A DNA stretch of 64,000 bases from DASVVT01 sp036386415 (lineage in GTDB: Bacteria; Acidobacteriota; Blastocatellia; Pyrinomonadales; Pyrinomonadaceae). Position 1 is the first letter of the stretch. Each line of letters begins with the position of its first letter. The notes below the pieces were generated by a model that was not told where the DNA came from, made no database searches, and was given only the letters and a program-made list of their open reading frames with translations. The stretch spans positions 57,695-121,694 of the forward strand of contig DASVVT010000009.1 of the NCBI GenBank assembly GCA_036386415.1, written 5' to 3'. A program made the translations under genes and the position numbers. Positions 43,169 through 50,972 of the stretch are shown here, piece after piece.

Positions 43169-44212
43169 ATGGTTGCCATGCATTCATCCTTCGCCACGAA
43201 AATAGTCTTCGCCATCTCGCTCGCGTTGGCAATCGGCCTCGTCCAGACGAGTAATGTGCGCGCCGCCGACAAGCGCCCGAACTTCGGTCGCATAGAGATT
43301 TCCACCAATCCGGGCGGCTACCCGATCACGGTCGATGGTCAACCCGCCGGTGAGACGACCGCCACTGCCCGCCTGATAGACCTTCCGCCGGGACGCCATA
43401 CGGTAGAGATTCTGATGCCGAACGGCGCACGCTGGGTGCGCGGGTTCAACGTCGTCGCAGGGCGCAAGAACTGCATCGTCCTCAACTACAAGGCGAGAGC
43501 CGTTGCTGTGACGCCGAAGCTGCCCTGCCCGTATCCGGTCAACGTCTCCGCGCCCGCTTCCGTCAACGAAGGCGACTACGTCAGCTTCAATGCAAACGTC
43601 TCCTACGGCGGCAGCTCTGCGCTCAACTACACCTGGACTGTGAGCCCGCCGACCGCCATCATCCGCAGCGGCGCAGGCACACCGACCATAGAGGTTGACA
43701 CTACGGGGCTGGGCAAGCAGCGCGTGACGGCCATTCTCGTCGTCGATGACGGGTCTGGTGAGCGCGCCTGCCGACAGACGGCGCAGGCTTCGACGGACAT
43801 TCTCGCGCCGATACCTCCGCCCGTCGGCCCACGCAAATTCGACGAGTTCCCGAATCTGGCCTTTGACGATCAGAAGGCTCGCCTCGATAACCTGGCGATC
43901 CAGATGCAGAACGAGCCGAGTGCACAGGGTTACGTCATCGTCTACGCCGGACGCGCGAGCCGCCCCGGCACAGCCGAACGCCTCGGCGCACGCGCACGCG
44001 ACTACCTGGTGCAGCAGCGTGGCATCGATCCGGGTCGCATCGTCGTCGTCAACGGCGGCTACCGCGAGGAGGACTACTTCGAGTTCTGGATCGTGCCGCA
44101 GGGCGCACAGCCGCCGCAGCCAAGCCCGACCGTGCAAGCGGGCGATGTGCGACCGGGAGCCGGGGGTAATGTGCCCCAGCGTCGTTCGCGCCGTCGCAGC
44201 CGACGACGTTAA
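43169..44212 (+). CDS. Secreted PEGA/Ig-like protein with OmpA-like C-terminal module
   Basis: A ~347-residue protein: signal peptide (KIVFAISLALAIGLVQTSNVRA), a PEGA-type domain (IEISTNPGGYPITVDGQPAG, residues ~45-105), an Ig/PKD-like domain (~120-215; SVNEGDYVSFNANV, FxWTVSPP-type) and a C-terminal module containing KARLDNLAIQMQNEPSAQGY and YLVQQRGIDPGRIVVVNGGY, which I associate with OmpA-like peptidoglycan-binding domains of this phylum. It ends with a basic tail (RRSRRRSRRR). Several ATGs lie close together; 43169 follows GGAGA, 43154 and 43178 are alternatives. It probably shares the PEP-CTERM operon. Confidence 0.8.
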   Translation: MVAMHSSFATKIVFAISLALAIGLVQTSNVRAADKRPNFGRIEISTNPGGYPITVDGQPAGETTATARLIDLPPGRHTVEILMPNGARWVRGFNVVAGRKNCIVLNYKARAVAVTPKLPCPYPVNVSAPASVNEGDYVSFNANVSYGGSSALNYTWTVSPPTAIIRSGAGTPTIEVDTTGLGKQRVTAILVVDDGSGERACRQTAQASTDILAPIPPPVGPRKFDEFPNLAFDDQKARLDNLAIQMQNEPSAQGYVIVYAGRASRPGTAERLGARARDYLVQQRGIDPGRIVVVNGGYREEDYFEFWIVPQGAQPPQPSPTVQAGDVRPGAGGNVPQRRSRRRSRRR

Positions 44213-44226
44213 TCGAAAGAGCATTG

Positions 44227-44300
44227 GAAGAGCACACGAAGTGACGAGTGACGAGATGAAGCAGAATTATCTTGTCACTCGTCACTTGTCACTTGCGGCT
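44227..44300 (+). repeat. Heptamer hairpin, GACGAGT family
   Basis: CACGAAGTGACGAGTGACGAGATG (44235-44258) pairs with CTTGTCACTCGTCACTTGTCACTTG (44270-44295). Confidence 0.8.
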
Positions 44301-44399
44301 CTTTTTGTCACAATCCTCTCGACCATGTCCCTCGTAAAAAGAGCATTAACTCCCCCAACATTATTCTAATGAACCAACTTTTGAAGGAGGATCGGGGTT

Positions 44400-44561
44400 A
44401 TGGGTGACGGTGATGGTGGTGGCAGCGCAGGAGTTGTCGCCGTGTTGGTGATCTTCGTGATCATTGTTCTGGTCGCACTCTTTATGTTTGGCGGACGCTT
44501 GTTCGGAGGGAAAACCAACAAGGTCGATGTCAACGTGACAGCGCCCGCGCCAAGCAAATAG
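44400..44561 (+). CDS. Small single-pass membrane protein, 53 residues
   Basis: A complete short gene with a strong ribosome site (GAAGGAGG, ~12 bases before ATG 44400). The protein has a Gly/Asp N-terminus (MGDGDGGGSAG), one hydrophobic helix (VVAVLVIFVIIVLVALFMF) and a short tail (GGKTNKVDVNVTAPAPSK). No family is recognised. An intrinsic terminator follows directly, so it can be expressed as its own unit. It is too short for most automatic gene callers. Its tail, ending in alternating Val and polar residues, would face the periplasm or cytoplasm; topology cannot be told. Confidence 0.7.
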   Translation: MGDGDGGGSAGVVAVLVIFVIIVLVALFMFGGRLFGGKTNKVDVNVTAPAPSK

Positions 44562-44599
44562 GAGTCTGCCGCGACTGGTAAAAAAGAGTTATACGCGAG

Positions 44600-44637
44600 A
44601 GAGAGGAGCGCGCCCAGGTGCGTGCTCCTCTCTTTTC
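44600..44637 (+). terminator. Intrinsic terminator after the 53-residue gene
   Basis: AGAGAGGAGC (44600-44609) pairs with GCTCCTCTCT (44624-44633) and is followed by TTTTCATTT. Confidence 0.8.
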
Positions 44638-44654
44638 ATTTAATGCTGACGGCT

Positions 44655-44738
44655 GGTAGACTCCTAATTCGTTAATCGTAAATCGACGCACGGTTTCTCT
44701 CTTTCCATTTACGATGTACGACTCACGATTTACGAGGA
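44655..44738 (+). repeat. Hairpin, TCGTAAA family, pairing with the glyS ribosome site
   Basis: The left arm 44659-44686 (ACTCCTAATTCGTTAATCGTAAATCG) pairs with the right arm 44706-44738 (ATTTACGATGTACGACTCACG...GAGGAGT). The GAGGAG Shine-Dalgarno site of glyS lies in the right arm, opposite ACTCCT. Confidence 0.75.
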
Positions 44739-44745
44739 GTAAATA

Positions 44746-46185
44746 GTGTCAGCACCTAACATTGAGACCATTGTCAGCTTAGCCAAGCGGCGCGGCTTCG
44801 TTTTCCCTTCCTCGGAGATTTACGGCGGACTCTCGAGCGCCTGGGATTACGGCCCGATGGGCGTCGAGTTGTGCAACAACGTCAAGCGCGCCTGGTGGCG
44901 CTGGATGGTCTACGACCGCGACGACATGGAGGGCATCGATTCCTCGATCATCCAGAACCGGCTGGTGTGGAAGTATTCAGGCCACGAAGATACTTTCAGC
45001 GATCCCCTGGTTGACTGTCGAGAATGCAAGAGCCGGTTTCGCGCCGATAAGCTGATGGACAACCTGCCTGCGGATGTGACCATCACGAGCAGCGACATCG
45101 GGGATATAACCCATCAAATCCCGTGTCCTAACTGCGGCAAAATTAACTGGACGGAGCCGCGCCCCTTCAACCTGATGTTCCGCACGACCATCGGCGCGGT
45201 GGCCGCTGAAGAAGATCAGACGGCGCTCGCCTACCTGCGTCCCGAAACGGCGCAGGGCATCTTCATCAATTTTCAGAATGTGCTGACGACCACGCGCCGG
45301 AAGATTCCTTTCGGCATCGCGCAGATCGGCAAGAGTTTTCGCAACGAGGTGACGCCCGGCAACTTCATCTTCCGCACGCGCGAGTTTGAGCAGATGGAGA
45401 TGGAATACTTCGTCCGCCCCGGCGAAGACGAGCGCGTCCACCAGGAATGGATCGATTACTGTTTCAACTGGTATCTAAGCCTCGGACTTTCTACAGACAA
45501 CCTGCGCTTCTACGAGCAGCCGCCAGAAGAGCTGGCGCACTATGCCAAGCGCACGGTGGATATACACTATCGCTTCTTCCCCGAACGACCGGAGGACGAA
45601 CGCCAGTGGGACGAGCTGATGGGCATCGCCAATCGCACGGACTTCGATCTCAAGGCGCACTCGAAGAAGCCCGAGAACGAGGAGGGAAAGCGTCTCAACC
45701 CGGATTCGACCGAAGACCTCTCGTATTTCGACGAGACGACCAAGGAGCGCTTCTATCCCTTCGTCATAGAGCCCGCCGCCGGGGTCAACCGCTCTGTGCT
45801 CGCTTTTTTGATGGACGCTTATACGGAGAGGACGAACGAGAAGGGCGAGAAGCGTGTCATCTTAAAACTGCATCCAGAGTTAGCTCCGATCAAGGCCGCG
45901 ATCCTGCCGCTGGCGAAGAACAAGCCGGAGATCGTCGGCATGGCGAAGGCCATCAAGCGCTCGCTGCAACCCACTTTGCGCGCCGTCTACGACGACACGG
46001 GCGGCATCGGCAAACTCTACGCGCGCCAGGACGAGATCGGCACGCCCTATTGCGTCACCGTCGATCACCAGTCGCTCGAAGACGAAGCCGTCACGGTACG
46101 CGACCGCGACACCTGGGAGCAGGAGCGCGTTAAAGTCGCCGATCTGCCGGAACATTTAAAGCAGAGGTTAGCAATCAGATGCTAG
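44746..46185 (+). CDS. glyS: Glycyl-tRNA synthetase, single-chain (alpha2) type
   Basis: A 479-residue class II synthetase of the eukaryote/Thermus-like homodimeric kind rather than the two-gene enzyme of most bacteria. Visible are AKRRGFVFPSSEIYGGLSSA, motif 2 (SFRNEVTPGNFIFRTREFEQ), a zinc-ribbon-like pair (CRECKSRF ... CPNCGKINW) and the C-terminal anticodon-binding domain with a shared glycine motif (YARQDEIGTPYCVTVD). GTG 44746 follows GAGGAG. The final residues and stop (AIRC, TAG) come from the first copies of a repeat hairpin, so the original C-terminus may have been altered. Confidence 0.94.
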   Translation: MSAPNIETIVSLAKRRGFVFPSSEIYGGLSSAWDYGPMGVELCNNVKRAWWRWMVYDRDDMEGIDSSIIQNRLVWKYSGHEDTFSDPLVDCRECKSRFRADKLMDNLPADVTITSSDIGDITHQIPCPNCGKINWTEPRPFNLMFRTTIGAVAAEEDQTALAYLRPETAQGIFINFQNVLTTTRRKIPFGIAQIGKSFRNEVTPGNFIFRTREFEQMEMEYFVRPGEDERVHQEWIDYCFNWYLSLGLSTDNLRFYEQPPEELAHYAKRTVDIHYRFFPERPEDERQWDELMGIANRTDFDLKAHSKKPENEEGKRLNPDSTEDLSYFDETTKERFYPFVIEPAAGVNRSVLAFLMDAYTERTNEKGEKRVILKLHPELAPIKAAILPLAKNKPEIVGMAKAIKRSLQPTLRAVYDDTGGIGKLYARQDEIGTPYCVTVDHQSLEDEAVTVRDRDTWEQERVKVADLPEHLKQRLAIRC

Positions 46186-46260
46186 ATGCTAGATGTCAGA
46201 TGCTAGTCAAAGCAGGCGAGGCGAGCATCTAACATCTAGCGTCTAGCATCCAGCATCTTG
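46177..46260 (+). repeat. Heptamer hairpin, TAGATGC family (copy 1), overlapping the glyS stop
   Basis: AGATGCTAGATGCTAGATGTCAGATGCTAG (46178-46207) pairs with GCATCTAACATCTAGCGTCTAGCATCCAGCATC (46225-46257). The glyS stop codon lies in the left arm; the right arm ends 6 bases before the next ATG. Confidence 0.88.
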
Positions 46261-46265
46261 AGTTT

Positions 46266-46691
46266 ATGCCTGTCGTTAAGAAACGTAATCAGCAAACAGA
46301 GTCGCGCCTCCTGCTGGAATCGGACGACCCTGTAGAGCTGCCGCCCGCGACGATTGCGGATGGCGCGGTGATCGTGCAGTTCGACAAGTTCAAGCCCTAC
46401 GTTCCAGAGCTGCTGGAAGCCCTGCGCGCGGGAACTCTCGCCGAGCCAGTGCCGGTGATGCTCGATGGCTCGACCTTCAGCGTGCACACTGAGACGCGCA
46501 CCTTCTGGGTCAAGCTCTGGCACGCAGCCTCTTCCGAGATGACGCGTATCGAGCGTGCGCAGGTCATCAGTTGCCTCCCTTCGACGCGCGGCGTGCAGGT
46601 CGTCGTCGATGATTATGATGACGATGACGACTACGATGAGATGGACGCGCCGGAAGAAGATAGTGCGGAAGACTCCTTCACGGATGCCTGA
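46266..46691 (+). CDS. Unknown cytoplasmic protein with highly acidic tail
   Basis: A 141-residue protein with no recognised family. The N-terminus is basic (MPVVKKRNQQ), the core contains two beta-rich stretches (VMLDGSTFSVHTETRTFWVK), and the C-terminus is extremely acidic (DDYDDDDDYDEMDAPEEDS). No signal peptide. It sits between glyS and the CCA-type gene, with 8 bases to the latter, so it is probably co-transcribed with them. The acidic tail could bind cations or basic proteins (inference). There is no Shine-Dalgarno site: the hairpin right arm runs to 6 bases before the ATG. Confidence 0.6.
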   Translation: MPVVKKRNQQTESRLLLESDDPVELPPATIADGAVIVQFDKFKPYVPELLEALRAGTLAEPVPVMLDGSTFSVHTETRTFWVKLWHAASSEMTRIERAQVISCLPSTRGVQVVVDDYDDDDDYDEMDAPEEDSAEDSFTDA

Positions 46692-46699
46692 AGAGTGAG

Positions 46700-48139
46700 A
46701 TGTCTGGCGCACTGGCGGCTCGATATCCTTTCCAAATGTTCTTCGGATACCCTGAAAAAGTTCTCGAACTGGCGCGCGCCGTACAAGGGGAAGGCGGGCG
46801 CGCTCTGCTGGTTGGCGGCTGCGTGCGCGACCCCCTGATGGGTCTTGAGCCGAAGGACTGGGACATGGAAGTTTACGATGTTGATCCCGCTCGTTTGCGC
46901 GAGCTGCTGGAACAGTTCGGGCGCATCAACATCGTCGGCGAGGCCTTCACGGTCTACAAAATCGGTCAGGCCCTGGATGTCTCTCTGCCACGCCGTGAGC
47001 GCAAACAGGGGCGCGGCCACCGCGCTTTCCATGTCGAAGGCGATCCCAGGATGTCCGTTGAAGAGGCGGCGCGGCGGCGCGACTTCACGATCAACGCGAT
47101 CCTCAAAGACCCGCTCACAGAAGAGATCATAGACCCGTACGGCGGTCGCGACGACATCACAAGGCGAGTCCTGCGCGCCATCTCGCGCGAGACCTTCGGT
47201 GAAGACAGCCTGCGCGTACTGCGTGCAGCGCAGTTCGCAGCCCGCTTCGAGTTCGACATCGAGCCTGAAACCGTAGAGCTATGCCGCGCTATAGACCTCA
47301 CGGACTTGCCTTGCGAGCGCATCTGGGGCGAGATGGAGAAGCTGCTGCTGCGCGCGCGTCGTCCCTCCATCGGCTTGAAATGGTTGTACGACTTCGGGGC
47401 TGCCGAGAAGCTGTTCCCCGAAATGCAGGCGCTAGTCGGAGTTCCTCAAGAAAAGGATTGGCATCCTGAGGGAAATGTAGACACGCATACCTTGCTCGTC
47501 GTTGACCGTGCGCGCGAGCTGATTGACGATCTGCCTTACAGTAAGCAGGTGACGGTCATGCTCGCCGCGCTCTGCCATGATTTCGGGAAGCCCGCGACGA
47601 CAGCTTTTATAGAAGGGCGCTGGCGCTCGCGCGGCCATGAAGAGGCGGGAGTCGAGCCGACGGAAAGCTTTCTTGACCGACTGAACATACACACACTGGA
47701 TGGTTACGACGTGCGTGCGCAAGTAGTCGCGCTGGTCAGGGATCACTTGAAGCCGGGCGAGTTCTACAAGAAGCGCGATGAGATTGGCGAGGGCGCGTTC
47801 CGCCGTCTCGCACGCAAGTGCGAGCTTGACCTGCTGTATCGAGTAGCGAAGGCCGATTCGCTCGGACGTAACGCCGATTGGGTCCCGCGCGAGAAGTGGT
47901 ATGACGCCGAAGCACAGGAATGGTTCATTGCGCGCGCCAGGGAATTGGCCGTCGAACAGAAAGCCCCTGCGCCTATCTTGATGGGCAGGCATCTGCTCGA
48001 AATGGGTTTGCAGCCTTCGCCGCTCGTAGGCCACATCACACGCGCCGTTTACGAGATGCAACTAGATGGACGCGTGCGTAACCTTGACGAAGCTAAGAGA
48101 GCTGCGGAGAGCATTATCAAGGGCGCTGGCTCAGACTGA
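46700..48139 (+). CDS. CCA tRNA nucleotidyltransferase / poly(A) polymerase family with HD domain
   Basis: A 479-residue enzyme. The nucleotidyltransferase domain has ALLVGGCVRDPLMGLEPKDWD (GG and DxD-type motif), RRRDFTINAIL and LRVLRAAQFAARFEFDI (RNA-binding part). The HD domain includes DTHTLLVVDRARELI and ALCHDFGKPATT. Members add or repair the CCA end of tRNA; the HD domain usually has phosphatase/phosphodiesterase activity. Whether it is a full CCA enzyme or an A-adding partner cannot be told by eye. ATG 46700 lies 8 bases after the previous stop. Confidence 0.87.
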   Translation: MSGALAARYPFQMFFGYPEKVLELARAVQGEGGRALLVGGCVRDPLMGLEPKDWDMEVYDVDPARLRELLEQFGRINIVGEAFTVYKIGQALDVSLPRRERKQGRGHRAFHVEGDPRMSVEEAARRRDFTINAILKDPLTEEIIDPYGGRDDITRRVLRAISRETFGEDSLRVLRAAQFAARFEFDIEPETVELCRAIDLTDLPCERIWGEMEKLLLRARRPSIGLKWLYDFGAAEKLFPEMQALVGVPQEKDWHPEGNVDTHTLLVVDRARELIDDLPYSKQVTVMLAALCHDFGKPATTAFIEGRWRSRGHEEAGVEPTESFLDRLNIHTLDGYDVRAQVVALVRDHLKPGEFYKKRDEIGEGAFRRLARKCELDLLYRVAKADSLGRNADWVPREKWYDAEAQEWFIARARELAVEQKAPAPILMGRHLLEMGLQPSPLVGHITRAVYEMQLDGRVRNLDEAKRAAESIIKGAGSD

Positions 48140-48173
48140 GTAAGGCAGTATCTGTTCTTAAACTCGCCCTCAA

Positions 48174-48270
48174 AAGAAGACGGGGACGATCCACGAAGCA
48201 ACACGAAATGACACGAAACAAGCCCCCTCTTTTCGTGTTGCTTCGTGTCTATTCGTGGATCGTCGCATGC
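48174..48270. repeat. ACACGAA-family palindrome (copy 1)
   Basis: GACGGGGACGATCCACGAAGCAACACGAAATGACACGAAAC (48180-48220) pairs with TTTCGTGTTGCTTCGTGTCTATTCGTGGATCGTC (48231-48264). Same family as 53410. Confidence 0.85.
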
Positions 48271-48306
48271 CCTCCCCTACGCGTGATACGAGAGCGCGAG
48301 TCGATA

Positions 48307-48476
48307 GCTTAGAGCAAATTTCAATTGAGAGTATGTGAAGAGCGAACGTCTAAACGCAAAGAACGCAAAGGAGGAAGACGCAAAGGGCGCTAGAGATTTC
48401 TCTGCGACCTTTGCGCGTTCTCTTTGCGTCCTTTGCGGTTTATCCTCCATATAGCCAAATGAAATCCGCTCTAAGC
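48307..48476. repeat. ACGCAAAG-family palindrome with terminal inverted repeats
   Basis: The ends are GCTTAGAGC (48307-48315) and GCTCTAAGC (48468-48476). Inside, ACGCAAAGAACGCAAAGGAGGAAGACGCAAAGG (48354-48387) pairs with CCTTTGCGCGTTCTCTTTGCGTCCTTTGCGG (48408-48438). The right end supplies the stop codon of the proline-rich gene on the minus strand. Confidence 0.8.
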
Positions 48477-48701
48477 CAGGCGTGTCGGCTCCGGTGGCGG
48501 CGGGTCGCCTATAGGCTGCGGGCTGTCGGGTTCACGCACGGGAGCGGCGGGCGTCGGCTCCGTGTCTGGCGGCAGCGGCAAAGGTTCCGGTTGTGATGGA
48601 TCAGGTTGAATCGGGTCGTGCGGATATGTCGGCAGCGGTTCTCCCGGCTGCGGCAAAGGCTCGCCGGGTTGCGGTGGATCAGTATTCGGATTACGGCTCA
48701 C
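48471..48701 (-). CDS. Small proline-rich protein
   Basis: A 76-residue protein, about one third proline, with two tandem PQPGEPL units and Pro-Glu/Asp-rich runs (DPSQPEPLPLPPDTEPTP). No globular domain is expected; it may be a disordered linker or surface peptide. GTG 48701 is chosen because AAAGGAG lies ~6 bases upstream; TTG 48728 would add nine residues. The stop TAG falls within the terminal GCTTAGAGC of the palindrome at 48307-48476, so the 3' end may have been created by insertion of that repeat. Not confidently expressed. Confidence 0.45.
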   Translation of the reverse strand: MSRNPNTDPPQPGEPLPQPGEPLPTYPHDPIQPDPSQPEPLPLPPDTEPTPAAPVREPDSPQPIGDPPPPEPTRLA

Positions 48702-48834
48702 GAAGCTCTCCTTTTGGTTGTAACTCAAAGAACGATCATGGACGTAAGCGAGAGACTACGTCAAGCATGCAGGGGTGCGGACTGACTGAAAACTCTCCAA
48801 ACGCATGCTGAGAGGCGAGGGATGAACGCCAACA

Positions 48835-49107
48835 GATGGCTCGTGCACGTGTATAGACGACTTGCGCAGGCTGATAGATGATTAGCGCAGACTAAAAGAT
48901 GACCTGCGCAGGCATTACGACGACCTGTGCAGGTGTTACGACGACTTGTGCAGGTGTAACGACGACCTGTGCAGGCACTACGATGACTTGTGCAGGCGTA
49001 ACGACGATCTGTGCAAGCGTCCCGCTGACTTGTGCAGGCACTACGATGACTTGTGCAGGCATTACGACGACCTGTGCACGACAGAAGATGCTCGGTGCAA
49101 GGCTATA
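48835..49107. repeat. Tandem array of thirteen 21-bp units
   Basis: Consensus GAYGACYTGTGCAGGYRTTAC. Units start every 21 bases from 48835 to 49087; the central ones match closely while the two at each edge are degenerate. Every unit carries a TGTGCA/TGCGCA-type core. On the plus strand it reads in frame as a TCAG(I/V/T)TT heptapeptide repeat. The 48702-48834 and 49108-49189 flanks show no other feature. Confidence 0.9.
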
Positions 49108-49189
49108 ATTGATTAGTACACTGTGAGTTACGCGTTTTGCAGGGTTATCTGCCCCGTGGCTGTATGAAAAACAGGCTATTCCTGTCAGG

Positions 49190-50410
49190 TTAGTCGCGAC
49201 CAGCCACGTTCTGCGCGGCCTTTTCGATTACTTCCGCTAATCTCTCCGTATTGCGCCCGCTGCCCTGCGCCATATCCGCACGCCCGCCGCCGCGCCCGTC
49301 GAGCGCCGCGCACGCTTCGCTCATGAGCGCGTTCATGTCGCCGACTGCATCCTGTGAGCGCGCAAAGACCAGGCGCGCGGTCTCATTGTCGCGCGAGCCG
49401 AGTAGCGCAATCACGCGCGAATGTTGAACCAGCGCCAGCGCGAGACGCTTCAGGCTATCGGCATCGCGCCCCTCGAAGACTCGCGCAACAGTTTGGAAAG
49501 CATCAACACCGTCTTGCTTCGCCTCGTTGATAAGCTCCTGTGCTTCGACGCGCGCGGCAATCTCTTCGAGGGTGCGCGTGCGCCGCACGAGTTCCTTGTG
49601 TTCTTCAACCAGACGTAAGACGGAGGCAGGCGAATCGTCGCGCCCTACGCTGAACATGGCGGCCACGCGTCGCGCCGTGCGGTTGGCTCGCCGGTAGTCT
49701 GCCAGCGCCCGCCCGCCTGCTACGAACTCCATACGCGTTAATCCCTTGGCGCGCTCCCAGGAGCGCACAGCGATGACGCCGACTTCACCCGTGCGTAAGG
49801 CATGCGTGCCGCCGCATGGGCTGAGGTCGAAACCCTCTATCTCTATCACGCGCAGCTCGCCTTCGCGCGCCGAATCTTTACGCAGCGGCAACTGCGCGGC
49901 TTCATCTTTCGTGACCTGCCGTATGTGCACGGGGCGGTCCTCCCAGACGATGCTGTTGGCAAGCTCTACGGCTCGCTCGATGCGATCATCCGTCGGGTTG
50001 TCAAGCGCCACGTCTATCTCCGACGCCTGTTCCATCATGCGAAAGCTGCGCGTCTCTGCTCCGTAGAGCGCGACGAACGCCTGCGAGAGAATGTGCTGCC
50101 CCGTATGCTGTTGGATGTGATCGAGACGACGCGGCCAGTCAACGTGGCCGCGCACAGTTGCTCCCACTTCGAGCGGCTCTCCCTGTACGATGTGAAGCAC
50201 ACCACCTGCTTCCTCATCAATGCACTCGACGACGCGCGCCTCATTCAAAGTCCCCGTGTCGCTCGGTTGCCCGCCGCCCATCGGGTAGAACGCCGTCCGG
50301 TCGAGTGTCACGGCAGCCCACCCGCTCACGCGCTCCGTCACAGAGACGACGCGCGCTTCAAAATCCGTCAGGTGCGAATCCTCGTAATAGAGACGTTCGG
50401 TTGTGCTCAT
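49190..50410 (-). CDS. alaX: Alanyl-tRNA editing protein, AlaX-L type with DHHA1 domain
   Basis: A 406-residue free-standing relative of the AlaRS editing domain. Zinc ligands are His102 and His106 (HTGQH) and Cys199 and His203 (CGGTH); FYPMGGGQPSDTG opens the first half. The C-terminal third is a DHHA1 domain (AALDGRGGGRADMAQGSG). It hydrolyses mischarged Ser- or Gly-tRNA-Ala in trans. Start ATG 50410. The neighbours (21-bp array, palindromes) are unrelated, so it is probably a single-gene unit. Confidence 0.88.
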   Translation of the reverse strand: MSTTERLYYEDSHLTDFEARVVSVTERVSGWAAVTLDRTAFYPMGGGQPSDTGTLNEARVVECIDEEAGGVLHIVQGEPLEVGATVRGHVDWPRRLDHIQQHTGQHILSQAFVALYGAETRSFRMMEQASEIDVALDNPTDDRIERAVELANSIVWEDRPVHIRQVTKDEAAQLPLRKDSAREGELRVIEIEGFDLSPCGGTHALRTGEVGVIAVRSWERAKGLTRMEFVAGGRALADYRRANRTARRVAAMFSVGRDDSPASVLRLVEEHKELVRRTRTLEEIAARVEAQELINEAKQDGVDAFQTVARVFEGRDADSLKRLALALVQHSRVIALLGSRDNETARLVFARSQDAVGDMNALMSEACAALDGRGGGRADMAQGSGRNTERLAEVIEKAAQNVAGRD

Positions 50411-50433
50411 CTTAGTTTAATGTCAGTTAGATA

Positions 50434-50515
50434 TAAGAGGCCGCGCCGCCTGCGTAACCAGCCCTGCCGCCGTCAGCGGTTATGCCGCCGACGCAGGCGG
50501 CACAGCCGCTTACGT
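50434..50515. repeat. GC-rich palindrome upstream of alaX
   Basis: GCCGCCTGCGT (~50445-50455) pairs with ACGCAGGCGGC (~50491-50501), with further GCCGCC/GGCGGC copies inside. The rest of 50411-50679 holds nothing I can support. Confidence 0.7.
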
Positions 50516-50679
50516 CGAATACACGTTACTTTAGTCATTACTGCCGATACCGGTCGATTCCTCCTGATATAGTAATGAGAAGCGGGCGACCGCTCAAGAG
50601 CCGCACCGCGTTGAGAGGTTAGAATTGCAAGCATCCTTGCTTGTTGACATTCCGTGCTAATCTGCCGGAAGATTAATTT

Positions 50680-50922
50680 ATGAGCGACGAAGCCCGGACA
50701 AAGCCGACCATCGAAACTGTCCTTAAGCGCCTTCAGGATTTCCGCGCCTCGTTCGAGACACGTCTGGGTGGTGTCGAAGGACGACTGGATGCCATCGAAG
50801 AGCGGCTAGAGGAGATTGAAACATGCCTGGATCGTACTCAGAGCGTTGCTCATGGAACGCGCGCCGATCTTCGAGAGCTTCGTGCTGACCTTCGTAATCA
50901 GTTCAAACAGCCTGTTTCTTAA
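50680..50922 (+). CDS. Small coiled-coil protein (tandem paralogue 1)
   Basis: An 80-residue protein starting MSDEARTKPTIETVLKRLQD, followed by a heptad coiled coil (RLDAIEERLEEIETCLDR) and RADLRELRADLRNQFKQP. It is a close paralogue of the next gene: the first 20 residues and the FKQP tail are nearly identical. The 30 bases upstream are also similar (TCGTGCTAATCT..., GGAAGATTAATTTATG), so the duplication included its control region. No function is known; similar short 'MSDEA' proteins seem common in this bacterial group (recollection). Confidence 0.75.
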   Translation: MSDEARTKPTIETVLKRLQDFRASFETRLGGVEGRLDAIEERLEEIETCLDRTQSVAHGTRADLRELRADLRNQFKQPVS

Positions 50923-50972
50923 ACTCCCGTCATTATTCAGCGAATCGTGCTAATCTAACGGAGGGTCAACTT

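Noticed and set aside
48835..49107. Possible CRISPR array
   Set aside because: Units repeat every 21 bases with no unique spacers between them and no cas genes nearby; it is a simple tandem array.
48899..49108. 69-residue plus-strand gene of TCAGITT heptapeptides
   Set aside because: The frame comes from the 21-bp period, lacks a ribosome site, and the opposite strand is also open; kept as a repeat rather than a gene.
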